DNA from: Aestuariispira ectoiniformans
GTDB lineage: Bacteria > Pseudomonadota > Alphaproteobacteria > UBA8366 > Aestuariispiraceae
NCBI RefSeq assembly: GCF_025136295.1
Contig: NZ_CP062788.1
Coordinates: forward strand, 2,807,588 to 2,871,587
Direction: 5' to 3'
Length of the DNA stretch: 64,000 bases
Shown here in pieces: positions 8,783 through 19,300 of this stretch. Numbering within the stretch: position 1 is the stretch's first letter; the number at the start of each line of letters is the position of its first letter. Both the position numbers and the translations under genes were made by a program. A model generated the notes under the pieces. That model worked only from the letters and a program-made list of their open reading frames with translations, searched no databases and was not told the origin of the DNA.

Positions 8783-9931
8783 TTAGTTTTCACCCCAGAC
8801 GAGGTAATTCAAAGCAGCAGACAAACGGCCCATCATACCGAGTTTAGTTGCTTCTTCCGCCGCATAGATCGGAACGGTTTTCGGTTCCATTTCCGGCGCT
8901 TCGATAACGATTTTCCCGATAGCTGTGTCCTTCGCAACAGGGGCCGGCAGCGGGGTGTTGTATTGGACCTTTACTTTCAGGTCGTCACGGTTTTCACGGC
9001 GCATGGTCAATGTCAGGTCGTCATGAACAACGGCCGGAATAGACGCCTGTTCACCCAACCAAACCGGGACGTCGACCACTTTTTGACCTGCCTGGAACAG
9101 CTGATAGCGATTCCATTCCCTGAAGCCCCAGGTCAGCAAGCGTTCGCCCTCAAGGGCGCGTTCCTTCATGGAGCCCATGCCGTTTGCAACCAGTACCAGG
9201 CGGCGGCCATCTCGTATGGCCGAAGCGGTCAGACCAAAGCCGGATAGTTCCGTGTGGCCCGTTTTCAGGCCGTCGGCTCCTTCAAACTCCCCCTGGATCA
9301 GAGGGTTTCGGTTCCCCTGCGTAATACCGCTGTAGGTAAAGGATTTCTCGGAAAAGAAATGATAATATTCCGGGAAGTTCCTGATGATCGCCGTGGCGAG
9401 GGTCGCAAGGTCACGCGCCGTCGTGTAATGCTCTTCATCAGGCCAGCCGCTGGCATTCTTGAACTGGGTATGAAGCATGCCAATTTCATGTGCTTTCGCC
9501 GTCATATCGCGTGCAAACGCCTCTTCGCTACCCGAAAGGCCTTCTGCGGCAACAATGGTGGCATCGTTGCCCGACTGAATAATGATCCCGCGCAGCAGGT
9601 CTTCAATACGAACGCGTTTGCCGACTTCGACAAACATTTTGGATCCGCCCTTTTTCCAGGCCTTTTTGCTGACCGGGAAGGTGTCGTCCAAAGACAATGT
9701 GCCGTTCTTTAGCTGCTCAAAGAGCATATAGGCAGTCATCATCTTGGTCATTGATGCGGGATACATCCGTTCATCCGCATTGATATTCAGCAACTCGGCG
9801 CCAGTGTCGTAATCTAACAAAATGACCTGTTTGGCTTTTGTTTCGATTGTGGCTGCCTGTGCAGTCGCAACAATCGACGCGGCGACAAGGGCAATGGTAA
9901 TAGCGAGGCGGGTTAAGAGACGAATTGGCAT
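8783..9931 (-). CDS. D-alanyl-D-alanine carboxypeptidase (penicillin-binding protein 5/6 family)
   Basis: A low-molecular-weight PBP of 382 residues that trims the terminal D-Ala of peptidoglycan stem peptides. A signal peptide ends near residue 26 (ATAQAATIE). The active-site motifs are SMTK (Ser60 to Lys63), SGN at 120-122 and KTG at 223-225. The C-terminal PBP5-type domain (VPVWLGEQASIP) and an end-terminal helix for membrane association follow. ATG 9931 places the signal peptide at the N-terminus; the longer frame adds 14 unlikely residues. It matches DacC/DacD-type enzymes. Confidence 0.9.
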   Translation of the reverse strand: MPIRLLTRLAITIALVAASIVATAQAATIETKAKQVILLDYDTGAELLNINADERMYPASMTKMMTAYMLFEQLKNGTLSLDDTFPVSKKAWKKGGSKMFVEVGKRVRIEDLLRGIIIQSGNDATIVAAEGLSGSEEAFARDMTAKAHEIGMLHTQFKNASGWPDEEHYTTARDLATLATAIIRNFPEYYHFFSEKSFTYSGITQGNRNPLIQGEFEGADGLKTGHTELSGFGLTASAIRDGRRLVLVANGMGSMKERALEGERLLTWGFREWNRYQLFQAGQKVVDVPVWLGEQASIPAVVHDDLTLTMRRENRDDLKVKVQYNTPLPAPVAKDTAIGKIVIEAPEMEPKTVPIYAAEEATKLGMMGRLSAALNYLVWGEN

Positions 9932-10146
9932 TTCTGCTTTCACATCATGATAATTAGGGTGGTCAGTCGGCACGCTTTGTCCGGCGATTTAATCGCATTA
10001 CAAGGCCGATGTAAAATGGCAGCTTCTGTTTTAAAAAAAAGACAGTCAACTGTTTCGGTCGGTGAACCGCTATCCAACAGCTCCAATAGACAACGGTCTG
10101 CACTTCTTATGGATTGAATGTGCAGAAAATGAGGCATTCCTGATTT

Positions 10147-11151
10147 TTAATTCAGAACGACGATACGGGCATCCGGATATCCGGCCGCAATAATCGCTTC
10201 GTGATGTTTGTCGGCCTCTTCAACCTTTGAAAACGGGCCGACGCGCACACGAAACAATGGCCGTTCCGCCTTGTTGATCTGTTCGATTAGCGTGGGCCCC
10301 AACACCGACAAGCGCGCTTTGGTTTTTACAGCGTTGGTATAGTTGGAAAAGGCACCGGCCTGCACGAAAATCTGCGGATTTGACGGGACAGCAACAACGG
10401 ACACGTCCGAAGCATTCTGTGGCACGGCCAGCGGTTCCTGCGTAACATTGAACGCGCCGCTGTCGTCGTTGGATGCCACTTCGATTTTCTTGTCAGGGTC
10501 CTGCGGTGTTGCCTCCTTGACACCCGGCGGGGGTGCCAGCGATTCGGATTTTACCACGATGCTGGGCGATGCTTCCGGCAGTGGCGGCTGATCGGAGGCA
10601 ACGGTTGTCCTCCCATTCATTGCCGCGACCAACTCGCGACTTTCCTTTTCCAGGACTTCAACCCGCACCAGGGCAGTTCCCTTCCGCTGATAGCCCAACA
10701 ATTGGGCCGCCCGTTTGGAAAGGTCGATGATTCGGCTGTGTGCATAAGGGCCGCGGTCATTGACGATGACTTTCAGGGAACGGCCATTTTCCAAATTGGT
10801 AACACGAACTACAGAAGGCAACGGCAGCGTACGATGTGCCGCCGAGACCTTGTTCATATCGAAAACTGCACCATTGGCCGTCCGCTTCCCATGGAAATTC
10901 GGCCCGTACCAGGAAGCTATCCCCTGCTCGACATAGCTATAATCCTCTTTAGGATAATACCATGTCCCTTTGATTTTATAGGGTTTTCCGACCTTATATT
11001 TCAGGCCGCGGTTGCCATGCTCGGAATGACCGGCGGAGCCGTCCTTGGGAAGGATTTCCTTGCTGGCTTGGGACAAGAACTGAACTTCCGCGCAACCTGA
11101 CAAGGTGATTGCGAAGAGACAGGCACCAGCAATAGCCGCTTTACTTTTCAT
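10147..11151 (-). CDS. rlpA: RlpA-like septal lipoprotein with SPOR domain
   Basis: A 334-residue outer-membrane lipoprotein. The lipobox LSGC places the lipidated Cys at residue 20. A double-psi beta-barrel domain follows (GIASWYGPNFHGKRTANG to NDRGPYAHSRIIDLSKRAA, about residues 75-155), which in RlpA cleaves denuded glycan strands at the septum. A proline-rich linker leads to a C-terminal SPOR domain (FVQAGAFSNYTNA to RVRVGPF) that binds denuded glycan. ATG 11151 has GGGA upstream. It sits between the transglycosylase and carboxypeptidase genes, forming a cell-wall remodelling group. Confidence 0.9.
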   Translation of the reverse strand: MKSKAAIAGACLFAITLSGCAEVQFLSQASKEILPKDGSAGHSEHGNRGLKYKVGKPYKIKGTWYYPKEDYSYVEQGIASWYGPNFHGKRTANGAVFDMNKVSAAHRTLPLPSVVRVTNLENGRSLKVIVNDRGPYAHSRIIDLSKRAAQLLGYQRKGTALVRVEVLEKESRELVAAMNGRTTVASDQPPLPEASPSIVVKSESLAPPPGVKEATPQDPDKKIEVASNDDSGAFNVTQEPLAVPQNASDVSVVAVPSNPQIFVQAGAFSNYTNAVKTKARLSVLGPTLIEQINKAERPLFRVRVGPFSKVEEADKHHEAIIAAGYPDARIVVLN

Positions 11152-11203
11152 TTTTCCCAAGCCCAATTTTCGCTCACTTCCTATTTAATACGAACAACTA
11201 CTC

Positions 11204-12427
11204 TTATTGAACGGCCTTTTGCAACTGCTCGATTAGTGAGATCGTTGCATATCCGTCCGCAGGCAGCCCTGTTGCCCGTTGATAATCTTTAATTGCCCCA
11301 CGTGTCCGGGACCCCATGATCCCGTCGGGTTTACCCACGTCATATCCCAATTCATTCAGTGCGGTCTGCATCTCAATGACCTTGGTGCGGCTGATAGCTT
11401 TGTCATTGGCCGGACGTTTTACACTGATCGCCGGTTTTCCGGCTATACGGTCCGCCAGATGACCAACCGCGATTGCATAGTAAATCGAACGGTTCCAAAC
11501 CATGATCTTGTTGAAGTTATTGTAGACCAGGAAGGCAGGCCCCTTGTAACCGGCGGGCAAAACGAGGGATGCCTTCATCCCGGCCACGATGGGCAGGTTG
11601 CCGCCATCTGCACGGCGCACGCCCATTTTCTGCCATTCAGACAAGGAATGCCGGATATCAAGATCCACCAGGTCGAGATCAAACCCCTTGGGAAGCCGGA
11701 CCTCCCTTCCCCAGGTTTCGTCCCGCTTCCAGCCAACGCTCGACAGATAGTTGGACGCCGATTCCATCACGTCCGGCAGGCTGCCCCAGATGTCGATTTT
11801 CTTGTCGCCATCTCCGTCCTTCGCATAGCGAACAAAGGTCGATGGCATGAATTGGGTCTGCCCCATTGCGCCGGCCCAGGAACCTTCCATCCGGTCCAAG
11901 GTAATGTGCTTATGATCCAGGATTGTCAGGGCATTCATCAGCTCCGCGCGGAAAAAGTCGCTGCGGCGAGGATCATGCGCCAATGTCGCAAGAGCACCAA
12001 TTACCGGGAAACCACCGGTGTGGTCTCCAAAATTGGTCTCCAGCCCCCAGAAAGCGACCAGAAAACGCCCTTGAACACCGTTGCGGGCGTATACATCCCG
12101 GAATAGATCCGCGTGTTGCCGAAGCAACTTCCGCCCCCGTTCAATACGGTCGGGGGAAACGGCACGGCCGATGTAGTCCCAGAAAGTGCGCGTGAATTCG
12201 GGCTGGCGCTTGTCCAGTTCCAAGACACGGTCAATCGGCTTCAGATTGGCCAAGGCCTCATCAAGAGTTTGATTGGAAACGCCTTTTTGTGAAGCCTCAG
12301 TACGCACAGTCTGCAGCCAGGCCTGAAATTCCTGTGCCGCCATGTCGGCGTTTTGCTGAGCCTGAGTTGCCGTGGGAAATGCCAAGCTGCCGATAACAGC
12401 CGAAAGCAAGGCGAAACGCCGAACCAT
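11204..12427 (-). CDS. Lytic murein transglycosylase (MltB family) with peptidoglycan-binding domain
   Basis: A periplasmic enzyme of 407 residues that cleaves glycan strands to 1,6-anhydro products. It has a signal peptide ending near AFPTATQAQQ, then FWGLETNFGDHTGGF with the catalytic Glu, and GSWAGAMGQTQFMPSTF, which is diagnostic of the MltB/SLT superfamily 3. The last 60 residues form a PG_binding_1 domain (MQTALNELGYDVGKPDGIMG). ATG 12427 is chosen because AGGAAG lies eight bases upstream; GTG 12433 would be only two bases from it. Confidence 0.9.
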   Translation of the reverse strand: MVRRFALLSAVIGSLAFPTATQAQQNADMAAQEFQAWLQTVRTEASQKGVSNQTLDEALANLKPIDRVLELDKRQPEFTRTFWDYIGRAVSPDRIERGRKLLRQHADLFRDVYARNGVQGRFLVAFWGLETNFGDHTGGFPVIGALATLAHDPRRSDFFRAELMNALTILDHKHITLDRMEGSWAGAMGQTQFMPSTFVRYAKDGDGDKKIDIWGSLPDVMESASNYLSSVGWKRDETWGREVRLPKGFDLDLVDLDIRHSLSEWQKMGVRRADGGNLPIVAGMKASLVLPAGYKGPAFLVYNNFNKIMVWNRSIYYAIAVGHLADRIAGKPAISVKRPANDKAISRTKVIEMQTALNELGYDVGKPDGIMGSRTRGAIKDYQRATGLPADGYATISLIEQLQKAVQ

Positions 12428-12577
12428 GGTCACTACTTCCTGTTAAGTATAAAGACTGGATTTCAGGAAGTATTAAAAACTGATTCTGTACACGACCGCA
12501 ATCCTTCCCGCCGCCTAAATACGGTGACATTTTTGTATTCGTACGAGGACAAATTGTGGCGGGATATGACCGTACAG

Positions 12578-12796
12578 TCAGTTTCGGTACTTTTTGATGA
12601 CTGCGGTTATCACTGCAATCGAAAGAACCGCTGTGACAGCGGCAGAGGTCATCGGCATTGTGACCAGTAGGAACCCCAAGCCCACAACGGCAACACCAAC
12701 AATAACCAGCCCCAGAACCGCAAGGACAACCATCGCGACAAAGCCCAGCGAGTAGTCCCTGACGTGTGAACGTTTACGCGTTTTTCCTTGAGACAC
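12578..12796 (-). CDS. Small two-helix membrane protein, function unknown
   Basis: A 72-residue frame starting at GTG 12796 with AGGTG at a plausible distance upstream. A basic N-terminus (KTRKRSH) precedes two hydrophobic segments, about residues 18-43 and 50-66, and the tail is KKYRN. I recognise no family. The composition is convincingly membrane-like and the opposite-strand frames look like shadows, so it is probably real. Confidence 0.55.
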   Translation of the reverse strand: MSQGKTRKRSHVRDYSLGFVAMVVLAVLGLVIVGVAVVGLGFLLVTMPMTSAAVTAVLSIAVITAVIKKYRN

Positions 12797-12927
12797 GGGT
12801 ATGCACCTGGAGGTATTTCATCGCCCGCCTGTATCACAAATTAAGGCAGCGATTTCATGAATTGGTCGAGCAGATGTTTCTAAGCCATTATTATAGCTGA
12901 ATATGCTCTGCTGCCCCAAAAGGGCAA

Positions 12928-13017
12928 TGGCGGATGGGGTGGGATTCGAACCCACGAGACGGTCTCCCGCCTGCCGGTTTTCAAGACCGGTGCCTTCAAC
13001 CACTCGGCCACCCATCC
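12928..13017 (-). tRNA. tRNA-Ser (anticodon UGA)
   Basis: Read on the minus strand, GGATGGG pairs with CCCATCC to give a 7-bp acceptor stem. The D-arm contains GCCGAGTGG, the anticodon arm is CCGGTCTTGAAAACCGG with TGA in the loop, the variable arm is long as in class II tRNAs, and the T-loop is GGGTTCGAATCCC. The discriminator is G and CCA is encoded at 12930-12928. It reads UCA and related serine codons. Confidence 0.95.
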
Positions 13018-13222
13018 GCAAGTCACTGTGGTGTGCCGCCCTAATAGCAAGTGACATTGCTCCTTACAAGACTGAAGCATCCATCTTCCATTCTTTTCCT
13101 CGCCGCAATGAGGTTATACGCAAGCTAGAAAGAAAATTACGTTGGATTGTCTCCAATTCTCCTAAGCGTATCGCAGGGTTTCTGTTATTTTCTGGCCTTT
13201 GGCCTCTGAACCGGAAGTGTAA

Positions 13223-13741
13223 ATGTCAGTGAAACTGGGATTTGATGACATCTCTATTCGCCAGGATGAATGGCACCTTGTTCAGCAAGACCGTGATTCT
13301 TTTTTGCAGGAATTGACCGCCAAGCGTCATCGGGATGCCTATCAATACTGGCTGACACGGTCTCCCGACAACAGGCTACCCGCACGCGAGGACCTGGATC
13401 CGGTCGATATTCACAAGCTGTTGCCGTGGATCAACCTGGTTGATGTGGTGCGCGAGAAGGGTAATGTGAGATTAAGGCAGAGGCTGATTGGTACCGGACT
13501 GGTTCAACGTTTTGGCAGGGATGCCACCGGAGCTTGGTTTGACGACATCTATCACCCCGATTACCTGCAGGACCACTGCCATTTGATTCGTGAAGTCGCG
13601 GAAACAGGTTTGCCCAGCCTTACGCGTATCCGTTATCCCGACCAGGAAAAAAGGCATGTTATCTACACACGCCTTATGTTGCCCCTTGCCTCGGACCATA
13701 AAACCACTGACATGATCATGCAGGTCATGGTTTTTGATTAG
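13223..13741 (+). CDS. PAS-domain protein (PAS_5-type)
   Basis: A 172-residue protein made mostly of one PAS-like domain of the type abundant in Rhodospirillales. The pattern YWLTRSPDNRLPAREDLDP, then DIHKLLPWINLVDVV, LRQRLIGTGLVQRFGRDATG and WFDDIY matches that family. It has no output domain, so it probably senses a small ligand or acts through a partner. ATG 13223 has GGAAG five bases upstream. It is a single gene, divergent from tRNA-Ser. Confidence 0.75.
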   Translation: MSVKLGFDDISIRQDEWHLVQQDRDSFLQELTAKRHRDAYQYWLTRSPDNRLPAREDLDPVDIHKLLPWINLVDVVREKGNVRLRQRLIGTGLVQRFGRDATGAWFDDIYHPDYLQDHCHLIREVAETGLPSLTRIRYPDQEKRHVIYTRLMLPLASDHKTTDMIMQVMVFD

Positions 13742-13768
13742 TCACCACCCCCGGCAATAGGGCAGCAC

Positions 13769-13797
13769 AAAAATCGGAACGACATATGTCGTTCCGA
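13769..13797 (-). terminator. Rho-independent terminator of infA
   Basis: On the minus strand TCGGAACGACAT is followed directly by its complement ATGTCGTTCCGA and then TTTTT. It lies 32 bases after the infA stop codon. Confidence 0.8.
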
Positions 13798-13828
13798 CCA
13801 CATCCAACAAACAATATTGTTGCTTAGA

Positions 13829-14047
13829 TTATTTGTGACGGAAGGTAATGCGCCCCTTCGTCAGGTCGTAAGGCGTCATTTCCACATCAACTTTGTCGCC
13901 GACCATAACGCGAATACGGAATTTTCGCATCTTACCGGCAGTATGAGCAATAATCTCGTGGCCGTTATCCAACTCAACGCGGAACATTGCGTTAGGCAGC
14001 TTTTCGATGACGGTTCCTTGGAACTCGATCAGATCTTCTTTTGCCAT
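13829..14047 (-). CDS. infA: Translation initiation factor IF-1
   Basis: A 72-residue S1/OB-fold protein of exactly the family length, starting [11 protein letters not shown] and containing [20 protein letters not shown] and [18 protein letters not shown]-1 binds the ribosomal A site with IF-2 and IF-3 during initiation. The longer frame to 14107 adds 20 residues that do not belong to the family. It has its own terminator. Confidence 0.96.
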   Translation of the reverse strand: MAKEDLIEFQGTVIEKLPNAMFRVELDNGHEIIAHTAGKMRKFRIRVMVGDKVDVEMTPYDLTKGRITFRHK

Positions 14048-14335
14048 GAACTTTTCTAGTTTCCTCAACAATCTGGTTCGGTGCACAAAGGCATTTTGCG
14101 GGCCCAAGTGCGAAACGATGCCATGGTATGGTGCAAAATCCCCGGAAATTCAAGTAGGAACACAATGTGTCCAGGCTGATTTCTCCTGATTTTCGCGGGA
14201 TGACCTAAATGCGGATAGCCTCCAGGCAAAAATTGAATGTTGTTAGTGAATTACAATGTTCAGTGCTAAAGTCACTACATGGGCGATTCTCTGGTAGAAC
14301 AATTTGACCAAAAAAGAGGTCGGGAAACTTTCTGA

Positions 14336-15676
14336 ATGGCACATAAAGCACATATCCTTGTAGCGGACGAAGATGCGGATATAGCGACGGATCTAGTAGA
14401 AATGCTTTCTCATGCGGGCTATCAGGCGCTTCCCATATCCGATCCCAAAACATTGATTGCGCTCGCCGCGAGCCGACATCCGGACGTGATATTGATCGGA
14501 CGGTTTTCTTCACCGGGTCAGGTGGAAATCGCGGAAAAACTAAAGCAGGAAAATGGTACACAGCCGGTACCGATTCTGCTGTTCAATTCCGGCAAGGATA
14601 AAATTGCCCCCCAAACGCTGCTGTCCAGCAAGGTTGAAGACTTCATCGAGGGGCTCCCTTCTCCTGAACTGCTCTCTGTACGCCTTCCCCTCCTCGTTCG
14701 CCTTTCCTCACTTCAACGCGAAGTTCGCAGGCGCCTGAAAACAGCGAGGCGTTTTGGTGTCGAGGTGGAAACGTCTGTTTTCGATCGCTTTCTGGGAAAA
14801 AGGCAAAAGGTTCTTTTGGTCTCGCCGGAAGAAGAAGGCGACGGGAATATTGTTGATGCCCTGTCTCAGGCAAACATTGAAATTGATGTTGAAAGGGATA
14901 TTTATCGCGCCAGCGAACGGTTGGCGGAGGAACGCTTTGAGGCATGCCTTATCTCGATCATGTCAGACAGCTATCGGGATGAAGCGCTCTATCTCTGTAC
15001 ACATATGCGGAATAATCCGCGCCTGTTCAATCTTCCCGTTTTGATCATCGGTGCCACGCCCGTCTTTCAGACATCCACAGACGCCTATGAAGCCGGTGCC
15101 ACAATTGTTCTCGACGGAACCCCGACGAAAGAACAAATACTGGCCCACACCCAAATCCTCGTCAGCCGCCAACGCACCAAATGGTCCTTGCGCGACCCTC
15201 TGGCCGCAACGCTGACCGACAAAACATGTGACAGCCTGGAGGTCCTCTATTCCAAAGAGTTCTTTGAAACGCATTTGGAAAACATCATTGTGGACAACCG
15301 TAAACGAAATACGGAACTGACCATCGGTCTGTTTGCCGTGCGTAATGTTGCAGATATCAAACAGCGTTACGGGCAAGAAGCGGCAGAAATACTGATGCAT
15401 CAGGTGGCCACCTGGATAATCGGCCTGCTGCGGGCAGAGGATGTGGTTGGCCGTGTCGGCGATCTGGAAATTGCCGTCGCACTTCCCGATACAACAGAAG
15501 AGGATGCCAAGCGTGTGGGGCACCGCATTGCGGCGGTCCTGCATCACTCCGATTTCCGGCTCACCGATGAAATCAGCGATGCGGTCCAGGTATGGGTGGA
15601 AATGGGTACCGTTTCTATCGTGCCCAGCGATAATGCGCGCACGGCCTTGGATCGCGCCCGCAGTGCACTAATGTAG
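14336..15676 (+). CDS. Degenerate PleD-like protein (two REC domains plus GGDEF)
   Basis: A 446-residue protein with the layout of PleD: two receiver domains (about 5-125 and 155-275) and a C-terminal GGDEF-fold domain (about 300-445). All three active centres look lost. The phospho-acceptor position of REC1 is Gly55 (VILIGRF), that of REC2 is Ser207 (ACLISIM), and the diguanylate cyclase signature is replaced by RVGDLEIAVALP around 373-384. The first domain keeps the acidic DED at 11-13. It is therefore more likely a structural or c-di-GMP-independent scaffold than a cyclase. Confidence 0.75.
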   Translation: MAHKAHILVADEDADIATDLVEMLSHAGYQALPISDPKTLIALAASRHPDVILIGRFSSPGQVEIAEKLKQENGTQPVPILLFNSGKDKIAPQTLLSSKVEDFIEGLPSPELLSVRLPLLVRLSSLQREVRRRLKTARRFGVEVETSVFDRFLGKRQKVLLVSPEEEGDGNIVDALSQANIEIDVERDIYRASERLAEERFEACLISIMSDSYRDEALYLCTHMRNNPRLFNLPVLIIGATPVFQTSTDAYEAGATIVLDGTPTKEQILAHTQILVSRQRTKWSLRDPLAATLTDKTCDSLEVLYSKEFFETHLENIIVDNRKRNTELTIGLFAVRNVADIKQRYGQEAAEILMHQVATWIIGLLRAEDVVGRVGDLEIAVALPDTTEEDAKRVGHRIAAVLHHSDFRLTDEISDAVQVWVEMGTVSIVPSDNARTALDRARSALM

Positions 15677-15714
15677 CTTCAACAGTTCTACGTTAAAAGT
15701 CAGGTATCAGTTGA

Positions 15715-16371
15715 ATGGAAATTGATGTTTTTTCCGACCCGATTTGCCCATGGTGCTTTATTGGAAAGCGGCGTTTATCCAAAGCTTTGGAGATGCGTCC
15801 CGACAATCAGGTTCGGGTAAAATGGCGCGCCTTTCAATTGAACCCCGAAATGCCGCATGAAGGAATGAACCGCGCTGCTTATTTGCAGGCAAAATTCGGC
15901 GGTGAGGACAATGCTGCCCGGGTTTACGACAATATTGCCGCTGTCGGAAAATCCGTTGGCATTGATTTTCGCTTTGACCTGATCCAGAGAACGCCAAACA
16001 CATTGGATGCCCATCGGTTGATCCGCTATTTCCAAGCGACCAACCACCCCGACACAAATGCCTTTGTCACGCGCCTGTTCGAGGCCTATTTCCTGGAAGG
16101 CCTCGATATCGGTGATGTATCGACTCTCGTACAGCTGGCCGGGAGCTTTGATGTGACGAAGGCCGAAGTGTTGGATCTGTTGGCCAGCGACCAATTTCGA
16201 CAGGAAGTTGTCGATGAAGATGTGTTGGCGCGGCGTATCGGCATCAACGGCGTACCTTGCTTTATTGTAGATGGCCAATACGCGCTGTCCGGCGCACAGG
16301 AGCCGGAAGCCTTCATGCCGCTTTTCGACCTCGCCGTAAGCGGCACAACAGCCTCTACCGCTCTTTCCTGA
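15715..16371 (+). CDS. DsbA family oxidoreductase, FrnE-like
   Basis: A 218-residue thioredoxin-fold protein with a helical insertion. The active site is CPWC at residues 11-14, and the cis-Pro motif is GINGVPCFIVDGQYALSGAQ near residue 180, with the end motif QEPEAF. It has no signal peptide, so it acts in the cytoplasm, as FrnE-type disulfide oxidoreductases and the related 2-hydroxychromene-2-carboxylate isomerases do. It follows the PleD-like gene by 38 bases and may share its transcript. Confidence 0.85.
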   Translation: MEIDVFSDPICPWCFIGKRRLSKALEMRPDNQVRVKWRAFQLNPEMPHEGMNRAAYLQAKFGGEDNAARVYDNIAAVGKSVGIDFRFDLIQRTPNTLDAHRLIRYFQATNHPDTNAFVTRLFEAYFLEGLDIGDVSTLVQLAGSFDVTKAEVLDLLASDQFRQEVVDEDVLARRIGINGVPCFIVDGQYALSGAQEPEAFMPLFDLAVSGTTASTALS

Positions 16372-16377
16372 TTTACT

Positions 16378-19300
16378 TTATGACGTTGCAGCGCCTGCGA
16401 TCTGGGCCAGTTTAGCCATGAATTTGGTGACGCCGATCAGCCTTTTTTCATGATTTTCCCAAGGCCGCATAATCACCAGCTTCTGGTCAGGACGTAGCTT
16501 CAGCGTATTCAATTGCTGTTGCATAAAGCCGATCAGGCCAACCGGATTGGCGAAACCATCATTGCGGAAACTGACAACAGCGCCCTTGGGTCCGGCATCG
16601 ACTTTCTCCACCCCTGCCCGCTTGCAGTATTGTTTAATCGCAACAACTTGAAGAAGATTTTTCACTTCCTGAGGCAACGGTCCAAAGCGGTCTGCAAGTT
16701 CAACAGCAAAGCTGTCGATCTCTTTCTTTGTATCGAGGGATGACAAGCGGCGATACAGGTTCAGGCGTACAGACAGGTCGGTTACATAGGGTTCCGGAAT
16801 CAGCACAGCCGTCCCCAGATTGATTGTCGGTGACCAGGTTTCTTCCTGCTCTTCATGAATGTCGTCACGGGCCGCGGCAACCGCCTCTTCCAGCATACGC
16901 TGATAAAGCTCGACACCGACTTCCTTGATGTGGCCTGACTGTTCATCGCCCAGAAGATTACCGGCCCCGCGAATATCCAGGTCATGACTGGCAAGGGTGA
17001 AGCCGGCCCCCAGATTGTCCAGCGTCTGCATCACATCCAGCCGTTTCTTGGCAGCCTCGTTGATAATCTGGCCAGGTGGCAGGGTGAGATAACAATAGGC
17101 ACGCGTCTTCGAACGTCCAATACGGCCGCGCAATTGATAGAGTTGTGCCAGGCCAAACATATCAGAGCGATGAATGATCATCGTATTGGCCGTCGGGATA
17201 TCCAGACCACTTTCAACGATATTGGTGGACAGCAGCAGATCATATTTCCCGTCCACGAAGTCATTCATGATGTCTTCGAGTTCCGACGGCGCCATCTGGC
17301 CATGGGCCATTGCGATTTTGATTTCGGGAACAAGGTCATACAACTTGTCTCTCATGCGGCCCAGATCGGCAACACGCGGGCAGACGTAATAGACTTGCCC
17401 GCCCCTGTAATGCTCACGCATGATGGCCTCGCGCAGGACGACCGGGTCGTATGGCAGCACAAAGGTGCGAACCGCAAGGCGGTCCACGGGCGGCGTCGCA
17501 ATGATGCTGAGCTCCCGGACACCTGTCAGCGCCATCTGCAGGGTCCTCGGAATCGGTGTCGCTGTCAGGGTCAGAACATGCACATTGCTCTTGAGAGCCT
17601 TGAGGCGTTCCTTCTGGGTTACGCCGAAATGCTGTTCCTCGTCGACAATCAGCAGGCCTAAATTGGCAAAACCGATATTCTTGCTCAACAGCGCATGCGT
17701 GCCGATAACGATATCCACCTGACCATCCGCCAACGCCTTTCGCGTAGCTGTTGCCTCTTTGCCCGATACCAACCGAGAAAGCTGCGCCACATTAATCGGC
17801 AGGCCGTTAAAGCGCTCTGCAAAGTTCTTATAGTGCTGGCGTGCCAGCAAAGTCGTCGGGACGACAACAGCAACCTGCATCCCGTTCATCGCGGCGATGA
17901 AGGCTGCACGCAGCGCGACTTCTGTCTTGCCAAAGCCTACATCACCGCAAACCAGCCGATCCATGGGCCTACCGGATGACAAGTCATTGGCGACATCCAG
18001 GATCGCCTTGGCCTGGTCATCCGTTTCGATATAGCGGAAGCGGGCGCAGAATTCGTCATAAGCGCCTTCGGTCGGCGAGACGGCCTCCCCCTTCCGCAAG
18101 GCGCGTTCCGCAGCTATTTTCAAGAGCTTATCAGCAATCTCTTTGACGCGTTCTTTGATTTTCGCCTTACGCGCCTGCCAGGCAACACCGCCGAGTTTAT
18201 CTAGCTGGGCGGTCGATTCTTCAGAACCAAAACGGGACAGGGTTTCAATGTTTTCAACCGGCACATAGAGACGATCATCGTCCGCATAGAGAATACGCAG
18301 GCAGTCGTGAGGGGCCTGATCGACAGTCAGGGTTTCCAGCCCGTCGTAGCGCCCGATCCCATGATCCACATGCACCACCAGGTCGCCCAGTTCCAGCGCG
18401 GATATTTCGGAAATGAATTCTTCACCGCGGCGACGGCGCTTCTTCGGTGCACGGGCAAGCCTTTCACCCAGAATATCCTGCTCTGTGTAGACGACGAGGT
18501 TGTCCGTTTCAAAGCCCCGGTCAAGTTCCATGACGGCGAAAGCGTCCTGACCGGGTTTCAGTTTTTCCAGTTCTGACCAGTCACTGAGCGTCGGGAGTGC
18601 ACCAAATCCCTTCTCCTGCATAAGGGTCTGCAACCGGTCTTTCGAACCTTCGGTATACGCAACGATCAGATGTCTCTGGTTATTGTGACCTTCCAACCGC
18701 TGTTTCAGCGCCTCAAAGACATTCTCGTCCTGCTTCTTGCGGGTTTCCGTAAAGTCGACGGCAGCCTTCGCCCCTGCATCGACGACAGGTATCTCGCCGA
18801 TGTCATCAGGCAGTGCATAAGGGGTGAACTGCAACGCCGGGCGCATAGACAGCCGATTGCGCCATTCTTCTTCCGTCAGGAATAGCGTGTCCGGCGGGAT
18901 GGGTTTGTAAACCGTACTCCCGTCTTCGATATTGCCTTTCCGGCGTTGGCTGATGTCCAGCGCTTGCTGGCGTGCCTGGAAATAGTCCTGCACGGCTTCG
19001 CATCGTGCATGGACGACATCGTCGATTTGGCCATCAAGAAACACCGGCGAATCCGGCAGATACTCGAAGACCGTATCCACCTGTTCATGGAAGAACGGCA
19101 GCCAATGTTCCATGCCGGGATAACGTCGCCCTTCGGAGACTGCCTCGTATAGAAGGTCATCTCGCGTTTCGGCGCCAAACAGGTCACGGTAGTTCTTCCG
19201 GAAACGGGCGATGCTGTCGTCATCAAGAATGACTTCGCTGACCGGTATGAGCGTGAGTTCCTCCGCTTCACCGATTGTCTTCTGGGAGACTGCATCAAAA

